Below, piece after piece: positions 37,391-47,401 of a DNA stretch of 64,000 nucleotides; positions within the stretch are counted from its first letter, which is position 1; every line of letters starts with the position of its first letter. The notes beneath the pieces were generated by a model. It was given only the letters and a program-made list of their open reading frames with translations, was not told the DNA's origin and did no database searches. The stretch is from Pycnococcus provasolii (lineage: Eukaryota > Chlorophyta > Pseudoscourfieldiophyceae > Pseudoscourfieldiales). The DNA lies in the NCBI GenBank assembly GCA_049487715.1, contig CP150562.1, positions 650,249-714,248 of the forward strand. The letters are read 5' to 3'. The position numbers and the translations under genes are program-made.

Positions 37391-40300
37391 TTAAGTCGCA
37401 GGCAAGAAAATGGGTGGGTTCGGCGGCGGCGGTGATGCCGGTGGTGGTGGCGGCGGTGCGGGCGGACCGCACTTCGGGCACACCCACGCCGTCATCGAGA
37501 ATCCCCGCCCCGCCAAATCCTCGCAGACGGAATCCGCCGCCGCGCCACCCCCAAGACCTGTCACGTGCAGCGCGCTGTCCATGAGCAGCTGCCTGACGGT
37601 CTTATTCACGCTCTCCACCGCGGTGAAGTTGTAAGCGTCGTTGCTCGCCTTCACGCTGATGAACCGAACGGATGATGCCGGAGGTGTCGTACATGCGGAG
37701 ATCGTCTCTGACTTGTAGTACATCCTTGCCGATAAGTCGCCAAAGCTGCAAGCTCCCGAGACGCCATCTGCGAAGTTCCATCCGTACACGTCCATCGTGC
37801 AGTCGCCGTCAACGGGTGCGACGGCGTGCTGGATGCCAAGCACGCACGGTGTGATGGTGGGGATCGCCTTGTCTGCCACCGTCGGAGTTCCCACCGTCGA
37901 CTCAAGCAACGTGCCCGGAAACGCGTTGCTCTTCATCGGGAACGGAACCCTTGCTCGCACGGTGTAGTATCCCACGAGGTCCTTCACCAGGAGAGCGTCT
38001 GCGTACAGAAAGCTCGGCGGGTACGCCGTTCGAATTTCTGTCGGAGCAGGGATTTCCGACGGCGATGCGATGCGCGCCATGCGATGCGCCTCCACCTGCA
38101 GCGGCGTCAACGCGCGGTTCCACACTGCAATGTCGTCGATGAAGCCCGTGAACCCCTGCCCTGGAACGTACGGCGCCAGGTGGCCGACGCGGAACAATCC
38201 CTTGTCGTCTCCGTCCATGTTGTTGTCCGGCCTGCTCGCCGTTTTGAAGCTCACGGCGTCAAAGAGAGCGTCGTCGCGAGCTGTCGACACGGGTGCGTGC
38301 GCGGGCGAAACGCCATCCACGAACAGCGTCGCGCTGTCGTCGGTGTCAATCGTCACCGCGACGTAGTGCCACTTATCGCAAAGGTACTGGCCTGTTGCGA
38401 AGACATCGCCGGCGTAGTGGTCGTAGTAGAAGAACGTGCTCACGAGAGCGCCCGTCGTCTTGTCCGGCTTGGCGTTAAACATGATCGCGTTGCGAACCTG
38501 CATTCCCTCGTCTTGGCCCTTGTGGTACGTGGGCGCCTCCGTGCGCACGGCGCCGAACGGCAGATCGCGCACCGATGTGAACGCAATCACCGTCATGTTC
38601 GTCTCCTTGTACGCCTTGGTGACGGTGTCGACTTCCACACCAGCACAACGCGGGTACACCCACACTGCCATCGTCATGCCTTTCATGGGCACGACGTACT
38701 TGCTGAGTTCCCTGTCCGTCGCCTGCTCAGTGCCGTCGAACTCCATCACGGCGTTGTACACCTCGATTTTCACGCAGCGCACTTCCGTCACGACGAGGAA
38801 GTCCTCTTCGTAGTCGTTCGTAAACACCGTGTCCTTGTCGTATCCCTGGAAACATGCCGTGTAAACGCACTCCTCGCCAACGTTCGGCGTGAAGCAGTAC
38901 CGTTTCTCAAGAGGGTCCATGTCCTCGCTCACGACGACATCGCGAGTGCTCGTTTCCGGGGGGAAGTTGATCTCGTCGTACGGGAACTGGAAGGTGTTCG
39001 TGTACTTGCTGTATGGCCATCCCTGCGGACTTTTCTCTTCGTACGGCAGCGGGTGCGGCCATCCCCTGAAGACTTTGCCATCTCGCTGTCTCTCGCCATC
39101 CGGACGCTCGTAGCGAACCTTGCGAATGTCAATGTTCCCGTCGGAGTTTCGCTGAATCGCCTTCTCAATGCAAAGCGGAACGCACATCTCCTCGCCGAGA
39201 TATGCGCGGAACACCTGGTTGGGGTAGGCAGTGCGAGACGGCTGATTTCCGACGTTGTCATAGTCGCACCAGCGGAGCTTACCCTGCTCCTCGATGTTAA
39301 TGTTAATGCAGTGGAACGGGTACACCGTGACGAGGTACCTGTCGCTCACGAAGAAGCAAACGAGGCTATTGGCGGGACGATCGTCATACGCGATCGCATC
39401 TAACGTGCAGTTGCTGGTGCATCGCGCCGCCGGCCACAGGAACCTACGCACCTGCGCCTCTCGCTGCGACCCGTCCGCAGCTGTATGTCTCCAGCAATCA
39501 CCCTGGCTAACCAGCGCGTTAGATCCCTGTTCACCACGCCAGCACAGCTGCGGGGTGAGCAACATCGTGTCGTAAAGGCCTGTGGTTCCAATGACCAGAT
39601 CGGAGCAGTCGTCATTGTCGTACGCAACCAGGTCGAAGAAGCAGTCCATTCCCCTCACGCAGTTGAAAACGCCGGGCATGAACATGCCTTCGTACACGAG
39701 CGCATGGTGTATATTTCGTTTCGCAAGCAAATCATTCTCTTCGCCCTTTGAGATGATGCATTTGGAATCCGTCGTTCCCTCTCCAGTGTACGGCGCCCGG
39801 TTCTTGTCCGGCGCGAGGCAGTCGGCACAATTCGCCGAGACTTTTTTGGTGTTGGGATCAATGCATGTGGATGGAACGCCCAACGAGGGCGTGGTTCCCT
39901 GCGGGGTCGTTTCTCTCGTAAGGAAGAAGGGACGAGTGTTTATTTCGCACGCTGCGGTTCTCGGCACGATGGACTCGGCGTTGTCACCATCACCCTTGCA
40001 TTCTCCCACGCCCCACTCGGTCGTCACATTCGAAGTTTGATCCTTGGTCGTGTTGCAGTACGTGGTGCCTCGGTTGCCGATTCCATAGCCGTTTCCGTAG
40101 TCAACTACCGGGAATGAGTTCAAAGTCGCTCCGAGGTAGTTTACGTAGGTGCCACCGCCACCGCAGACTTTGCACTTTTTGTTCAATTTGCCTTTGGTTT
40201 CGCCGTAAATTCCCTCATCCGTTGCGAACGTTTTAAGGAAAGGAGCATTTGCGCCGTAGGCGTTGACGTCCAAGCAGTCGCCGCGGCAGTAGTGCATATG

Positions 40301-42304
40301 CGGGTACACGAACAGCATGAAGTCGAGCGGCACCTTAACGCGGTTCCCAATTCTCTTCTTGTCTGAAGCCGCTGCGTCATCACGCACCTGTGAGTCCGTC
40401 GCCACCACGTTGGGATTATTCCAGCCTAGGGGGTACCGCTCACAGCAGGTATGTGCCGGACCGGCGCCAGCACGGCTCAGCGGATCATTGATCAAAGAGT
40501 TGTACACTGTGCTCAATTGTGCGGCGCACGTGTTATACACCGCGTCGCTTCCACATCCTTGCTCAGTCGTCATAGTCGGCTCGGCGTGGATCTCCTCAAT
40601 CATCACAACGAGGTTGTAGAAGCCCGGTTTCACGGCGTTCACAAACGGGTCAGGACTATTCGGGGTGGGCTTACCAGTCTTCCACGTCGCGATTCCCGAT
40701 CGAGCGTCCAGATTGATGGTGTTGCCTTGGTAGTCCACGGGCTGCCTCTGATAGTTCACCTTCGGATCCCATCTCTTTGCCTGCAAATTGAGCGGCGCAT
40801 CCTGGTTGTAGTTGATGAATGCCACCGTCGATGTGTTATCAGACCGCAGCTCACGCATGTCAGCGCAGACAGCGGGGTCCATCCTCTTCAAGTCGCAGTT
40901 CGCGTAGTGGTAGTAGTCCGCGTACCACGTGAACTCCGGCTTGATATAGGAGTTGCCACCTCCAAGCGTAACCACCTCATTCGCCGCGTTCGCCTTCAAC
41001 GCGCCCATCTCCTCGACGTTCGCGAGGAAGTAGCGAACCTGATCGTACTCGTCAGGGTCGAATGCGGCGATCTGAAAATTGACGCCGTCGTTGCCGGGCG
41101 TCGAATCGTACGGCAACGGGAGCACAGGGATGTTTGAGCCAATGGGACTCCTGTTCAACGGGCGATACGTGTCGAGCTTCACGAGCGTCTCCAGGCGGTA
41201 CCTGCCGTCGCCGTTGTTGTTCATGTTCGAGATGCGGTTGCCGCCCGTGAAGAACGCCACGAAGCCTTCTCCCTTGTTCTCCGGCCCGCTGCCTTGGTAC
41301 GTGTGGCCTCTTGGCGTCTTCGTGCGAACACGGACAGTGTTTCCCAGCATCGTATCTTCGGTGTCAAGGTCCACGACGTCGACAACCAGCTCGTGATCTT
41401 CGAGACTGTTCGTGTTGATGGTGTCGCCGAAGAAGAAGCCGAACACCTCGTTCCACGGCGTGCAGACGCTGATGCCTCTAGGGTTGTTCACGTCGATAAC
41501 GCTAGCCTGGTTCGGCGGGTCCGTCTGCGGCGAGCGACCCACCCAGGATGCTGCCGTGCCGTCGAACTCCTTAACACACGCGTTCAGGTCTGGACTGTGC
41601 CGCGCGATAAGCTCCATGTTTTCGTCGGTGTTCGGATACTCACAGGTGGGCCAGGAGGGATCGCCGTTCACGCCCTTGTGCAGGTAAGACGTGCACACCT
41701 TCGGATTCGCGTTGGGCCTAAGCTGCTGGCCGGTGTTGTGGAAGCCGACGGGGAACTTGAGCTGGTAGTTGTAGGTGGAAGCACCATTCTGCCCATCAGC
41801 GCTCGAGCCGAACCTCCCGCTCTGCTCCACAGTTCCCGAAGTGGTGTCGGTGCTTGGGAAGTAGCCGAATTTGTCCTTCAGGAAACACAGAATTCCGTCA
41901 TTCATCTCCGAGGATGCCGAGCACTCGTATCCCTGGTTGAGCTGATTTGTTGTGGAACTTCGCCACTCACTTCGCATCTTATTGTCTGCCATTCTTTCGC
42001 TCGCCGTTCCAGGTGGGAAGCTAGGCCGCCACTGCTCGTTGAAGTATGCGCCCCAGAAGTAGTTTCGACGGAACGTGAAAGATGCGTAGAAGTTCACTTT
42101 CCACTGCATATTCTGCGGGTTTGTCTGAAAACGTTCAAGCCACTTGTTGTAGTTCAGCAGGTTTAGTCTGTTATTTGTGTCTTCGAGATCCGGCTCCCAG
42201 TAGAGCGCGCCATACCGAAAGTGCGTCGCGTCGGCCAACCTCACGGTTGTTGCAAGGGCAACAAGCGCGAGGGCGACAACGCCTGCGTGTGTAAACGATC
42301 TCAT
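37391..42304 (-). CDS. Large secreted Cys-rich protein with IPT and LamG domains
   Basis: 1637 residues from the ATG at 42304. A clear signal peptide (VVALALVALATTV, cleavage near ADA-TH) starts the protein. The mature part begins THFRYGALYWEPDLED, a start seen in other large algal and protist extracellular proteins. It has many Cys pairs (for example KKCKVCGGGGTYVNY, CVRGMDCFF). A LamG/concanavalin-like domain is at about residues 1225-1430 (KGMTMAVWVYPRC to FTGFIDDIAVWNRALTPL). An IPT/TIG-like segment follows (VYGWNFADGVSGACSFG). The protein ends just after GRGFSMTAWVCPKC, which looks like the first strands of a second LamG, followed by a Pro-rich tail. It is probably a cell-wall or surface protein. 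Confidence 0.75.
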   Translation of the reverse strand: MRSFTHAGVVALALVALATTVRLADATHFRYGALYWEPDLEDTNNRLNLLNYNKWLERFQTNPQNMQWKVNFYASFTFRRNYFWGAYFNEQWRPSFPPGTASERMADNKMRSEWRSSTTNQLNQGYECSASSEMNDGILCFLKDKFGYFPSTDTTSGTVEQSGRFGSSADGQNGASTYNYQLKFPVGFHNTGQQLRPNANPKVCTSYLHKGVNGDPSWPTCEYPNTDENMELIARHSPDLNACVKEFDGTAASWVGRSPQTDPPNQASVIDVNNPRGISVCTPWNEVFGFFFGDTINTNSLEDHELVVDVVDLDTEDTMLGNTVRVRTKTPRGHTYQGSGPENKGEGFVAFFTGGNRISNMNNNGDGRYRLETLVKLDTYRPLNRSPIGSNIPVLPLPYDSTPGNDGVNFQIAAFDPDEYDQVRYFLANVEEMGALKANAANEVVTLGGGNSYIKPEFTWYADYYHYANCDLKRMDPAVCADMRELRSDNTSTVAFINYNQDAPLNLQAKRWDPKVNYQRQPVDYQGNTINLDARSGIATWKTGKPTPNSPDPFVNAVKPGFYNLVVMIEEIHAEPTMTTEQGCGSDAVYNTCAAQLSTVYNSLINDPLSRAGAGPAHTCCERYPLGWNNPNVVATDSQVRDDAAASDKKRIGNRVKVPLDFMLFVYPHMHYCRGDCLDVNAYGANAPFLKTFATDEGIYGETKGKLNKKCKVCGGGGTYVNYLGATLNSFPVVDYGNGYGIGNRGTTYCNTTKDQTSNVTTEWGVGECKGDGDNAESIVPRTAACEINTRPFFLTRETTPQGTTPSLGVPSTCIDPNTKKVSANCADCLAPDKNRAPYTGEGTTDSKCIISKGEENDLLAKRNIHHALVYEGMFMPGVFNCVRGMDCFFDLVAYDNDDCSDLVIGTTGLYDTMLLTPQLCWRGEQGSNALVSQGDCWRHTAADGSQREAQVRRFLWPAARCTSNCTLDAIAYDDRPANSLVCFFVSDRYLVTVYPFHCININIEEQGKLRWCDYDNVGNQPSRTAYPNQVFRAYLGEEMCVPLCIEKAIQRNSDGNIDIRKVRYERPDGERQRDGKVFRGWPHPLPYEEKSPQGWPYSKYTNTFQFPYDEINFPPETSTRDVVVSEDMDPLEKRYCFTPNVGEECVYTACFQGYDKDTVFTNDYEEDFLVVTEVRCVKIEVYNAVMEFDGTEQATDRELSKYVVPMKGMTMAVWVYPRCAGVEVDTVTKAYKETNMTVIAFTSVRDLPFGAVRTEAPTYHKGQDEGMQVRNAIMFNAKPDKTTGALVSTFFYYDHYAGDVFATGQYLCDKWHYVAVTIDTDDSATLFVDGVSPAHAPVSTARDDALFDAVSFKTASRPDNNMDGDDKGLFRVGHLAPYVPGQGFTGFIDDIAVWNRALTPLQVEAHRMARIASPSEIPAPTEIRTAYPPSFLYADALLVKDLVGYYTVRARVPFPMKSNAFPGTLLESTVGTPTVADKAIPTITPCVLGIQHAVAPVDGDCTMDVYGWNFADGVSGACSFGDLSARMYYKSETISACTTPPASSVRFISVKASNDAYNFTAVESVNKTVRQLLMDSALHVTGLGGGAAADSVCEDLAGRGFSMTAWVCPKCGPPAPPPPPPASPPPPNPPIFLPAT

Positions 42305-42980
42305 CCGCAAGAGTCGTATATGTGTACCTCAAGAATGAAAGCCTCCCCCTTTCTTGCAGGAGCCCCAAGTTTCGCTGAACGGCGTGCCGATCCCGGAGGC
42401 AATAGCGTTTCGCGCGTTAAGGTGCGCCCGCGCGTCCTGTGCGAGCTTCGAGGTGGTCGCCTCAAGCTCTCAGGTCCACGAACGTCCTCCCTCGTAAGCC
42501 AGCCGACGCCCGACGGAGCGCGACGACGAGCCTCACGTACGCGCGAGCAGGGACCCGGCAGTGTTGTGCCAGAGCCTCGAGGTGTGGAGAGGAGCGTTGT
42601 TGTTGGCCTCGATGTCGCAGTCGGTGGTGTCTGCGCGCGCAGGACTTGGTTGGGCGGAGGAGGGCCGGAGGTGAGGGGTGTTGAGAGGAGGAGGGGGGGG
42701 AGGCTAGGGATTCGCGGTAGCCCCCCGGCGGAAGTTCGCCCCAAAATAGTTGAGGCATCGAACGAACGACGCACATGGACCCAAGACAACTGTTTTCCCA
42801 AGTAGTGTGCCAGCCTCGTGCCGGCCTTCCTGGGACGTTTCCCGGTCTATGTTTTCTCACCTCTGAGGCGACGGAGAGCCGTCCATCCGGGAATCACCGA
42901 ACATACTACCCGTGGACTCAGCTCCCGCCTACCTCCCGGCCTGCAGTTGTTGTCAAGTGCACTTGCAACAAGGCCCTGTG

Positions 42981-43002
42981 CCTCAAGGCCTGTGCCTTGA
43001 GG
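42981..43002. repeat. Perfect 8-bp inverted repeat (CCTCAAGG/CCTTGAGG)
   Basis: CCTCAAGG at 42981-42988 pairs with CCTTGAGG at 42995-43002 across a 6-base loop. No function evident. Confidence 0.6.
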
Positions 43003-43282
43003 AAGAGGCATTGCCAAATTGCCATTCCACCTCATTCCAACGGGTAGTTGTGTTTGTGTCAAGTGCCATCCCCCAAACTTGTCCTTGTCTGGCGTCGCAA
43101 GTGTGTCGCAAGAATTCGCTGAGTGGCAGACAGAGCAGGCAGACAGGTATGGTGGACCAGCTGCGTTGAACAGAATTACATATGTCTGCCTGCCACCTCT
43201 GCCTGCCCAGATTTTGAAAATCTGCCCGCTCTCCGACTCCGAGTGGGCCCCACCCCAGTCTGACAGTGCCGACCATCGTCCC

Positions 43283-43292
43283 AACCCCTAAC
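43283..43292. promoter_or_regulatory. AACCCCTAAC motif upstream of the small membrane-protein gene
   Basis: Telo-box-like motif 128 bp before the ATG at 43420. Confidence 0.35.
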
Positions 43293-43419
43293 CTGTTCGG
43301 GGTTCGCAGAGGGGTTCGCTGACCTGGGCCCGGGGAGGCCCCAGGGGGGCGAGTCGTTGACCCTGGCACCCTGCTCTGCCGACAAAAGTTCCACGCCCCT
43401 CTCCTGCTTCCCCTCCGCC

Positions 43420-43677
43420 ATGGCGCGCGTTCCCAACTCGCAGGCCAAAGCACGCACGGCAAAGAACAAAACAAACGCAAACGCAGCGTGGGCAGCCGCG
43501 GGAGCGACGGCGCTCATTCTGGCAGCCACGGCGTCATACCAAGCACGCAGGAGGAGACGAGGGGAGACGGGCTTGCCACCTGACGCAGAGGAGGCACTCG
43601 TCAAGCACGTGCAAAACTCCATCGAGGACATCGAACGGAGAATCGCGCACGTCGAAAGGTTGGCAGGACTCGCATAG
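43420..43677 (+). CDS. Small single-pass membrane protein, unidentified
   Basis: 85 residues. The ATG at 43420 has an optimal context (CCGCCATGGCG). A basic N-terminus is followed by a hydrophobic helix (AWAAAGATALILAATASY), an Arg run and a C-terminal amphipathic helix (VKHVQNSIEDIERRIAHVE). This arrangement suggests a small tail- or signal-anchored membrane protein with a coiled coil on one face. I do not recognise the family. TGTAA follows at 43711. Confidence 0.65.
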   Translation: MARVPNSQAKARTAKNKTNANAAWAAAGATALILAATASYQARRRRRGETGLPPDAEEALVKHVQNSIEDIERRIAHVERLAGLA

Positions 43678-44014
43678 CATGCGTGGCGGTTACCAGCCTC
43701 GTCATTTAATTGTAATCTTTGTTATTCTTACAAAAAAGTGTCATGCATTGACTTGCTTGAGGCGCACAGCCGCGTGGTCCAATGGTGGGTCAATACAAAG
43801 TACCGACCACGGGTGCTACGCCGCATCTTGCACTACTCAACATTTATACCCTCGCGTGTGTATTAAGGCGGCAAGGTGAACTCGCGCGAGCTACTTTTGT
43901 TTCGTGATGGCATTTCGTGAAGGTGTTCGTTTATGCTTAATCATACACAGTTTTACTATCATTTACTACCACGACTTTTTTGAACGCGTTCTTGCTTGAC
44001 TATGATACATATTA
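43678..44014. other. Convergent 3' region
   Basis: No gene supported. It contains TGTAA at 43711-43715 and AT-rich sequence. A stretch at 43769-43835 recalled a tRNA in places but no cloverleaf can be drawn. Confidence 0.4.
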
Positions 44015-45655
44015 TTATGTCGCGGTGAGACGAACGACGCGTATACCAAGCGCTTCTGCACCTTTGCCTCGGTCGCCTCCTCGGTCGTCGTATCCACGCA
44101 CGAAGAATTTCGAATACGCCAAGACGAGCTCGCAGCCAACTTGAACGATCCACGGATAATGTAGACGAAGGCCAGGTTGTCGCGCTGTCTCGATAGCGCC
44201 GATGCGACTCCACGTGTGTCCGCCGTCACGGCTCAACGCGAGCGTGAGGTCCGTGCGCGCCTTTTCTGGAATCTCAGTTTGCAGCGCAACATGTCCAACG
44301 TCCCACCCCTTGAGCCGCGTGTGGTCGTTGAATGCGAGCACGATGTCGCCGCTTGGCTGCAACGTAAGTGCGGAAACCTTAGCATCTGGGTTGGGCAACG
44401 ACGTCACAGCCTCCGGCGTCGCCCAAGTGAAGCCGCTGTCAAAGCTTCGGCTCGACCACACATGGCCCTCATGGCTGCGAAATAGCATCAGCAAGTGAGG
44501 GTCGGTCGCCTCTCCCTTGTGCGTTTTGGTCACCTCCACGACGCTATTCTCGATGAGCCACGTGCGCTCCGCGCGCACCGCACCCCTTGCCGACCACGTC
44601 GCGCCGCCGTCCTCGCTCACTAAAATACCCGCGTATGCCTCGGCCTCGGTTCGGCACGACTCCGAACCTTTCGGCCAAACCGTCTTGTCGAGCATGGCAC
44701 GTTCGCGCCAGAACGGAAGCACCCACGCGCCGGACGCCGTGACCACGAGGTGATTGGCAACCACCTTCGGGATGTTGCCGTGCTCCGACTCCTGCGCTAA
44801 GATGGTGCGAGCGGCACGCCACGTGCGCCCTCCGTCGATGCTCGACGTGTACTTGATGTCCCCCCCAGGCGGCCACTTCGGCGGCTTGACGGGACGGATG
44901 CACCCTTTGCTTTCCGCGTAGAACAGGTGGATAACAAAGCCGGCAGGAACCTTGGGCTTCGGCACGACGTGCAGCACCGGTCCCCACTGCGCGCCACGGC
45001 GACGTAGAGGCAGAGGTCGAGGCTCGTAGAACTTCTCCGCCGAAGGGCCCGTGGAACTCGCCCACATCACGCGCTGGTCCTCGGCGCCCTCCGCCGTCTC
45101 CGCCGCCTGGAAGGCGAGCGCAAGCGAGCCATTTGGCAGCGTTGCGACGCTTACCATGTGCGCATACCTGAGTCCCGCTTTCAGTCGCATCGCCCAAGAG
45201 GCACCGGTGGTTCGGAACGTCCTTCGCGTCACCTTGTGCCCTAGCGCAACGTCCGGTACGTCGAACGTGCTATCTCTTCCGCACGCGCCTGGCGCGGTGT
45301 GTCGCGTGGGTGCGACGTCAGCGTGTGTGAGCGCTGGCGCCTGCACCCGTCCGTCGAATGCCGGCAGATCTTCTTCCGTCCCGTGGTCGTTCTGCTGCGT
45401 GTCTGTTCTGTACTTCGCCTCGAGCTGCGCCTCCGCGCGTCTCATCGCGTCCTCAGATCGCACGAGCGCCTCCTCTCTCGCGCTTCTGTCGAGCAGCTGT
45501 GGCCATACGACGAACGCCCTCCACCCGAGGAACAAGAGCAAGGCGGCCATCGTCGCCGCCCCCAGCTGGTTGATGGTCGCCCTCCTTAAGGCCCTCGTGC
45601 GTTGCTTGGCGCCCGTGCCCATCGCGGCGATGGTGCGCCGCTGGTTGGCGAGCAT
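44015..45655 (-). CDS. Sialidase-like (Asp-box) type II membrane protein
   Basis: 546 residues. A short basic cytoplasmic start (MLANQRRTIAAMGTGAKQRT) and a hydrophobic anchor (LGAATMAALLLFLGWRAFVV) point to a type II Golgi or surface protein. The lumenal part from about residue 150 is a BNR beta-propeller with at least four Asp boxes: SIDGGRTWR, SEDGGATWS, SFDSGFTW and SRDGGHTWS. Arg and Glu residues typical of exo-sialidase active sites are plausible (for example LFYAESKG, RAERTWLIENS) but cannot be fixed from sequence. Enzymes of this fold cleave sialic or Kdn-type sugars; some relatives act on other acidic sugars. Confidence 0.8.
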   Translation of the reverse strand: MLANQRRTIAAMGTGAKQRTRALRRATINQLGAATMAALLLFLGWRAFVVWPQLLDRSAREEALVRSEDAMRRAEAQLEAKYRTDTQQNDHGTEEDLPAFDGRVQAPALTHADVAPTRHTAPGACGRDSTFDVPDVALGHKVTRRTFRTTGASWAMRLKAGLRYAHMVSVATLPNGSLALAFQAAETAEGAEDQRVMWASSTGPSAEKFYEPRPLPLRRRGAQWGPVLHVVPKPKVPAGFVIHLFYAESKGCIRPVKPPKWPPGGDIKYTSSIDGGRTWRAARTILAQESEHGNIPKVVANHLVVTASGAWVLPFWRERAMLDKTVWPKGSESCRTEAEAYAGILVSEDGGATWSARGAVRAERTWLIENSVVEVTKTHKGEATDPHLLMLFRSHEGHVWSSRSFDSGFTWATPEAVTSLPNPDAKVSALTLQPSGDIVLAFNDHTRLKGWDVGHVALQTEIPEKARTDLTLALSRDGGHTWSRIGAIETARQPGLRLHYPWIVQVGCELVLAYSKFFVRGYDDRGGDRGKGAEALGIRVVRLTAT

Positions 45656-45943
45656 GGTGCGCCCCGAAGTGCGCGCTGGTGGAGAGAGGGAGGGCGGGCG
45701 GGAGGGGAGGAGGGGAGTGGTTTATACCACATCCTGTAACGAGCTCGTACAGTGGCGCTGGGAGCCATCAGCCATGAGCCATCTGCCCTCCTGCCATCAC
45801 GCGACGATTTCCATCAGCCTGGAGCAACGTTAAGAGGGTGGTCAACCGTCAACGTCTTGTCTTCCCTGCCCTTGTGTTCTCGTCTCCCTTTACCCAACCA
45901 ACCTCCTCTCCGCCAACTCCCCTCGCCAACCTCGAGCAGCAAC
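45656..45943. other. Bidirectional promoter of the sialidase-like and Erv46 genes
   Basis: 288 bp between divergent starts. A TATA-like TTTATA at about 45721-45726 is embedded in GTGGTTTATACCAC. No gene. Confidence 0.45.
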
Positions 45944-47233
45944 ATGGCGTCCCCCCCGGCGGCCAGCCTGCTGCGCGCGATCCGCGCCGTCGACGCGTAC
46001 CCGAAAATACACGCCGACTACGCGTCGTCCACAGCCTCTGGCGGCGTGATCACAGTTGTCGCCATGCTGGTCATGGCGCTGCTGTTCGGCTCGGAGTACC
46101 TTACGTACAGGCAAGTGCACAAACACACCGAACTCGTCGTCGACTCGCAGATCGACGAAAAACTGACGATACACTTCAACGTCACGATGCGTGCCATGGC
46201 GTGCGCGGTCGTTGAGGTTGTGGCACTCGACATCTCCGGCGAAAAGCAGCTTGACATACACGACTCGTCCGTGCGCAAGGTGAGGTTGAGCGCCAGCGGC
46301 GTCGCGATCGACAACGACGAGAGCACGCCACACCTTGACCACATCGAGGAGCACGTCAACCAGGACGCGCACGCACACGTTGCCGACCACCTTGAGAAGC
46401 ACCATGACAACATCACGGCACCTTCGGCGAGCCACTGGAAGAACGAGGGCACACCGACGACGACGACGAAAGCGCCTTACTGCGGGTCGTGCTACGGAGC
46501 GGGCGCTCTGCCGACGTCGTGCTGCAACACGTGCGAGGAAGTGCGGGCGGCATATCGCGAGAAGGGTTGGGCAATCGGAGACCCTTCGCGCGTGGAGCAG
46601 TGTGCGCGCGAGAACTCGTACATCGACATCGCCGCGCAGAGCGGCGAAGGATGCCGCCTCGAGGGCCACGTTGCGGTCAACAAGGTGGCTGGCAACTTTC
46701 ACCTTGCACCTGGCCGCAGCTTCATGTCCGGGTCGCGGCTCATCCACGACCTCACGCCGTTTCGCGACCTTTCGTTCAACACGAGCCACACCATCACGCA
46801 CCTCGCGTTCGGCGACGCATTCCCTGGCCAGGAGTTTCCCGCAAATGGTGAGGACACAGGCCCGACGGGTGCGAACATGATGTTCCAGTACTTTTTGAAG
46901 GTGGTTCCGACGACGTACCAACCACTGTCTCGCTCGCGGCGTCGCACACAGACGCTGGGTGCTGACGGAAGTGTGCTGCAAACGAACCAGTTCTCGCTCA
47001 GCACCGCAACTCGCTTCGTGGACGTGAAGCACGGCGGGAGCGGCTTGCCCGGCGTCTTCTTCTTCTACGACTTTACACCCATCCGCATTCGTTTCACGGA
47101 GAGCCGTCACCTGTCATTCTTCGCGTTCCTCACGTCAACGTGCGCCATCGTTGGCGGCGTGTTCACGCTGAGCGGCGTTGCGGAGGCAATTGCGTTCCGT
47201 GCGGCGCGATACCTGGACAAGTCGTCGTCGTAA
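45944..47233 (+). CDS. ERV46: Erv46/ERGIC3 COPII cargo-receptor subunit
   Basis: 429 residues. N-terminal cytosolic lead, first membrane span (about 35-55; GVITVVAMLVMALLFGSEYL), a large lumenal domain, and a second span near the C-terminus (SFFAFLTSTCAIVGGVFTL). The lumenal family signatures are clear: YCGSCYGAGALPTSCCNTCE and EEVRAAYREKGWA. Erv41/Erv46 cycle between ER and Golgi and help retrieve ER proteins. The tail ends in a basic cytosolic stretch; no KKXX signal is seen. The ATG at 45944 is first and in good context (CAACATGGCG). Confidence 0.92.
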   Translation: MASPPAASLLRAIRAVDAYPKIHADYASSTASGGVITVVAMLVMALLFGSEYLTYRQVHKHTELVVDSQIDEKLTIHFNVTMRAMACAVVEVVALDISGEKQLDIHDSSVRKVRLSASGVAIDNDESTPHLDHIEEHVNQDAHAHVADHLEKHHDNITAPSASHWKNEGTPTTTTKAPYCGSCYGAGALPTSCCNTCEEVRAAYREKGWAIGDPSRVEQCARENSYIDIAAQSGEGCRLEGHVAVNKVAGNFHLAPGRSFMSGSRLIHDLTPFRDLSFNTSHTITHLAFGDAFPGQEFPANGEDTGPTGANMMFQYFLKVVPTTYQPLSRSRRRTQTLGADGSVLQTNQFSLSTATRFVDVKHGGSGLPGVFFFYDFTPIRIRFTESRHLSFFAFLTSTCAIVGGVFTLSGVAEAIAFRAARYLDKSSS

Positions 47234-47386
47234 GCGCGAAGCGCGTCTCTTCGTATTTGTACTGTAAAGTCACAATAGAGTGGCCACATAATCTAACGTC
47301 CTTTGCGCACACCCTGAATACGCGCGTGTTTGGGACCGAACCAGCAACTAAGGAACAAAAAATCAGAAGATAATGAAGAATAGAAA

Positions 47387-47392
47387 GTTACA
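47387..47392 (-). terminator. UGUAAC polyadenylation signal of uL5m
   Basis: GTTACA on the plus strand, 10 bp past the uL5m stop. Confidence 0.45.
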
Positions 47393-47401
47393 TACCACAG
47401 G

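Larger units (their letters stand above)
42305..43419. other. Intergenic region, promoters only
   Basis: About 1.1 kb between divergent genes. Long GC-rich frames exist on both strands but have no ATG in context and no family signal. It holds a perfect 8-bp-stem hairpin (42981-43002) and an AACCCCTAAC motif at 43283-43292. Confidence 0.45.

Noticed and set aside
37826-39403. 525-codon plus-strand open frame
   Set aside because: It lies antisense to the LamG protein, has no family signature and follows from the codon bias of the real gene.
42305-43419. Genes on GC-rich open frames in the gap
   Set aside because: No good start codons, no domain hits by eye and low-complexity composition.
43760-43840. 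tRNA-like stretch (GCCGCGTGGTCCAATGGT)
   Set aside because: It resembles a D arm, but no cloverleaf or B box follows.
45890-47110. 406-codon minus-strand open frame
   Set aside because: Antisense shadow of Erv46, which has clear family motifs.
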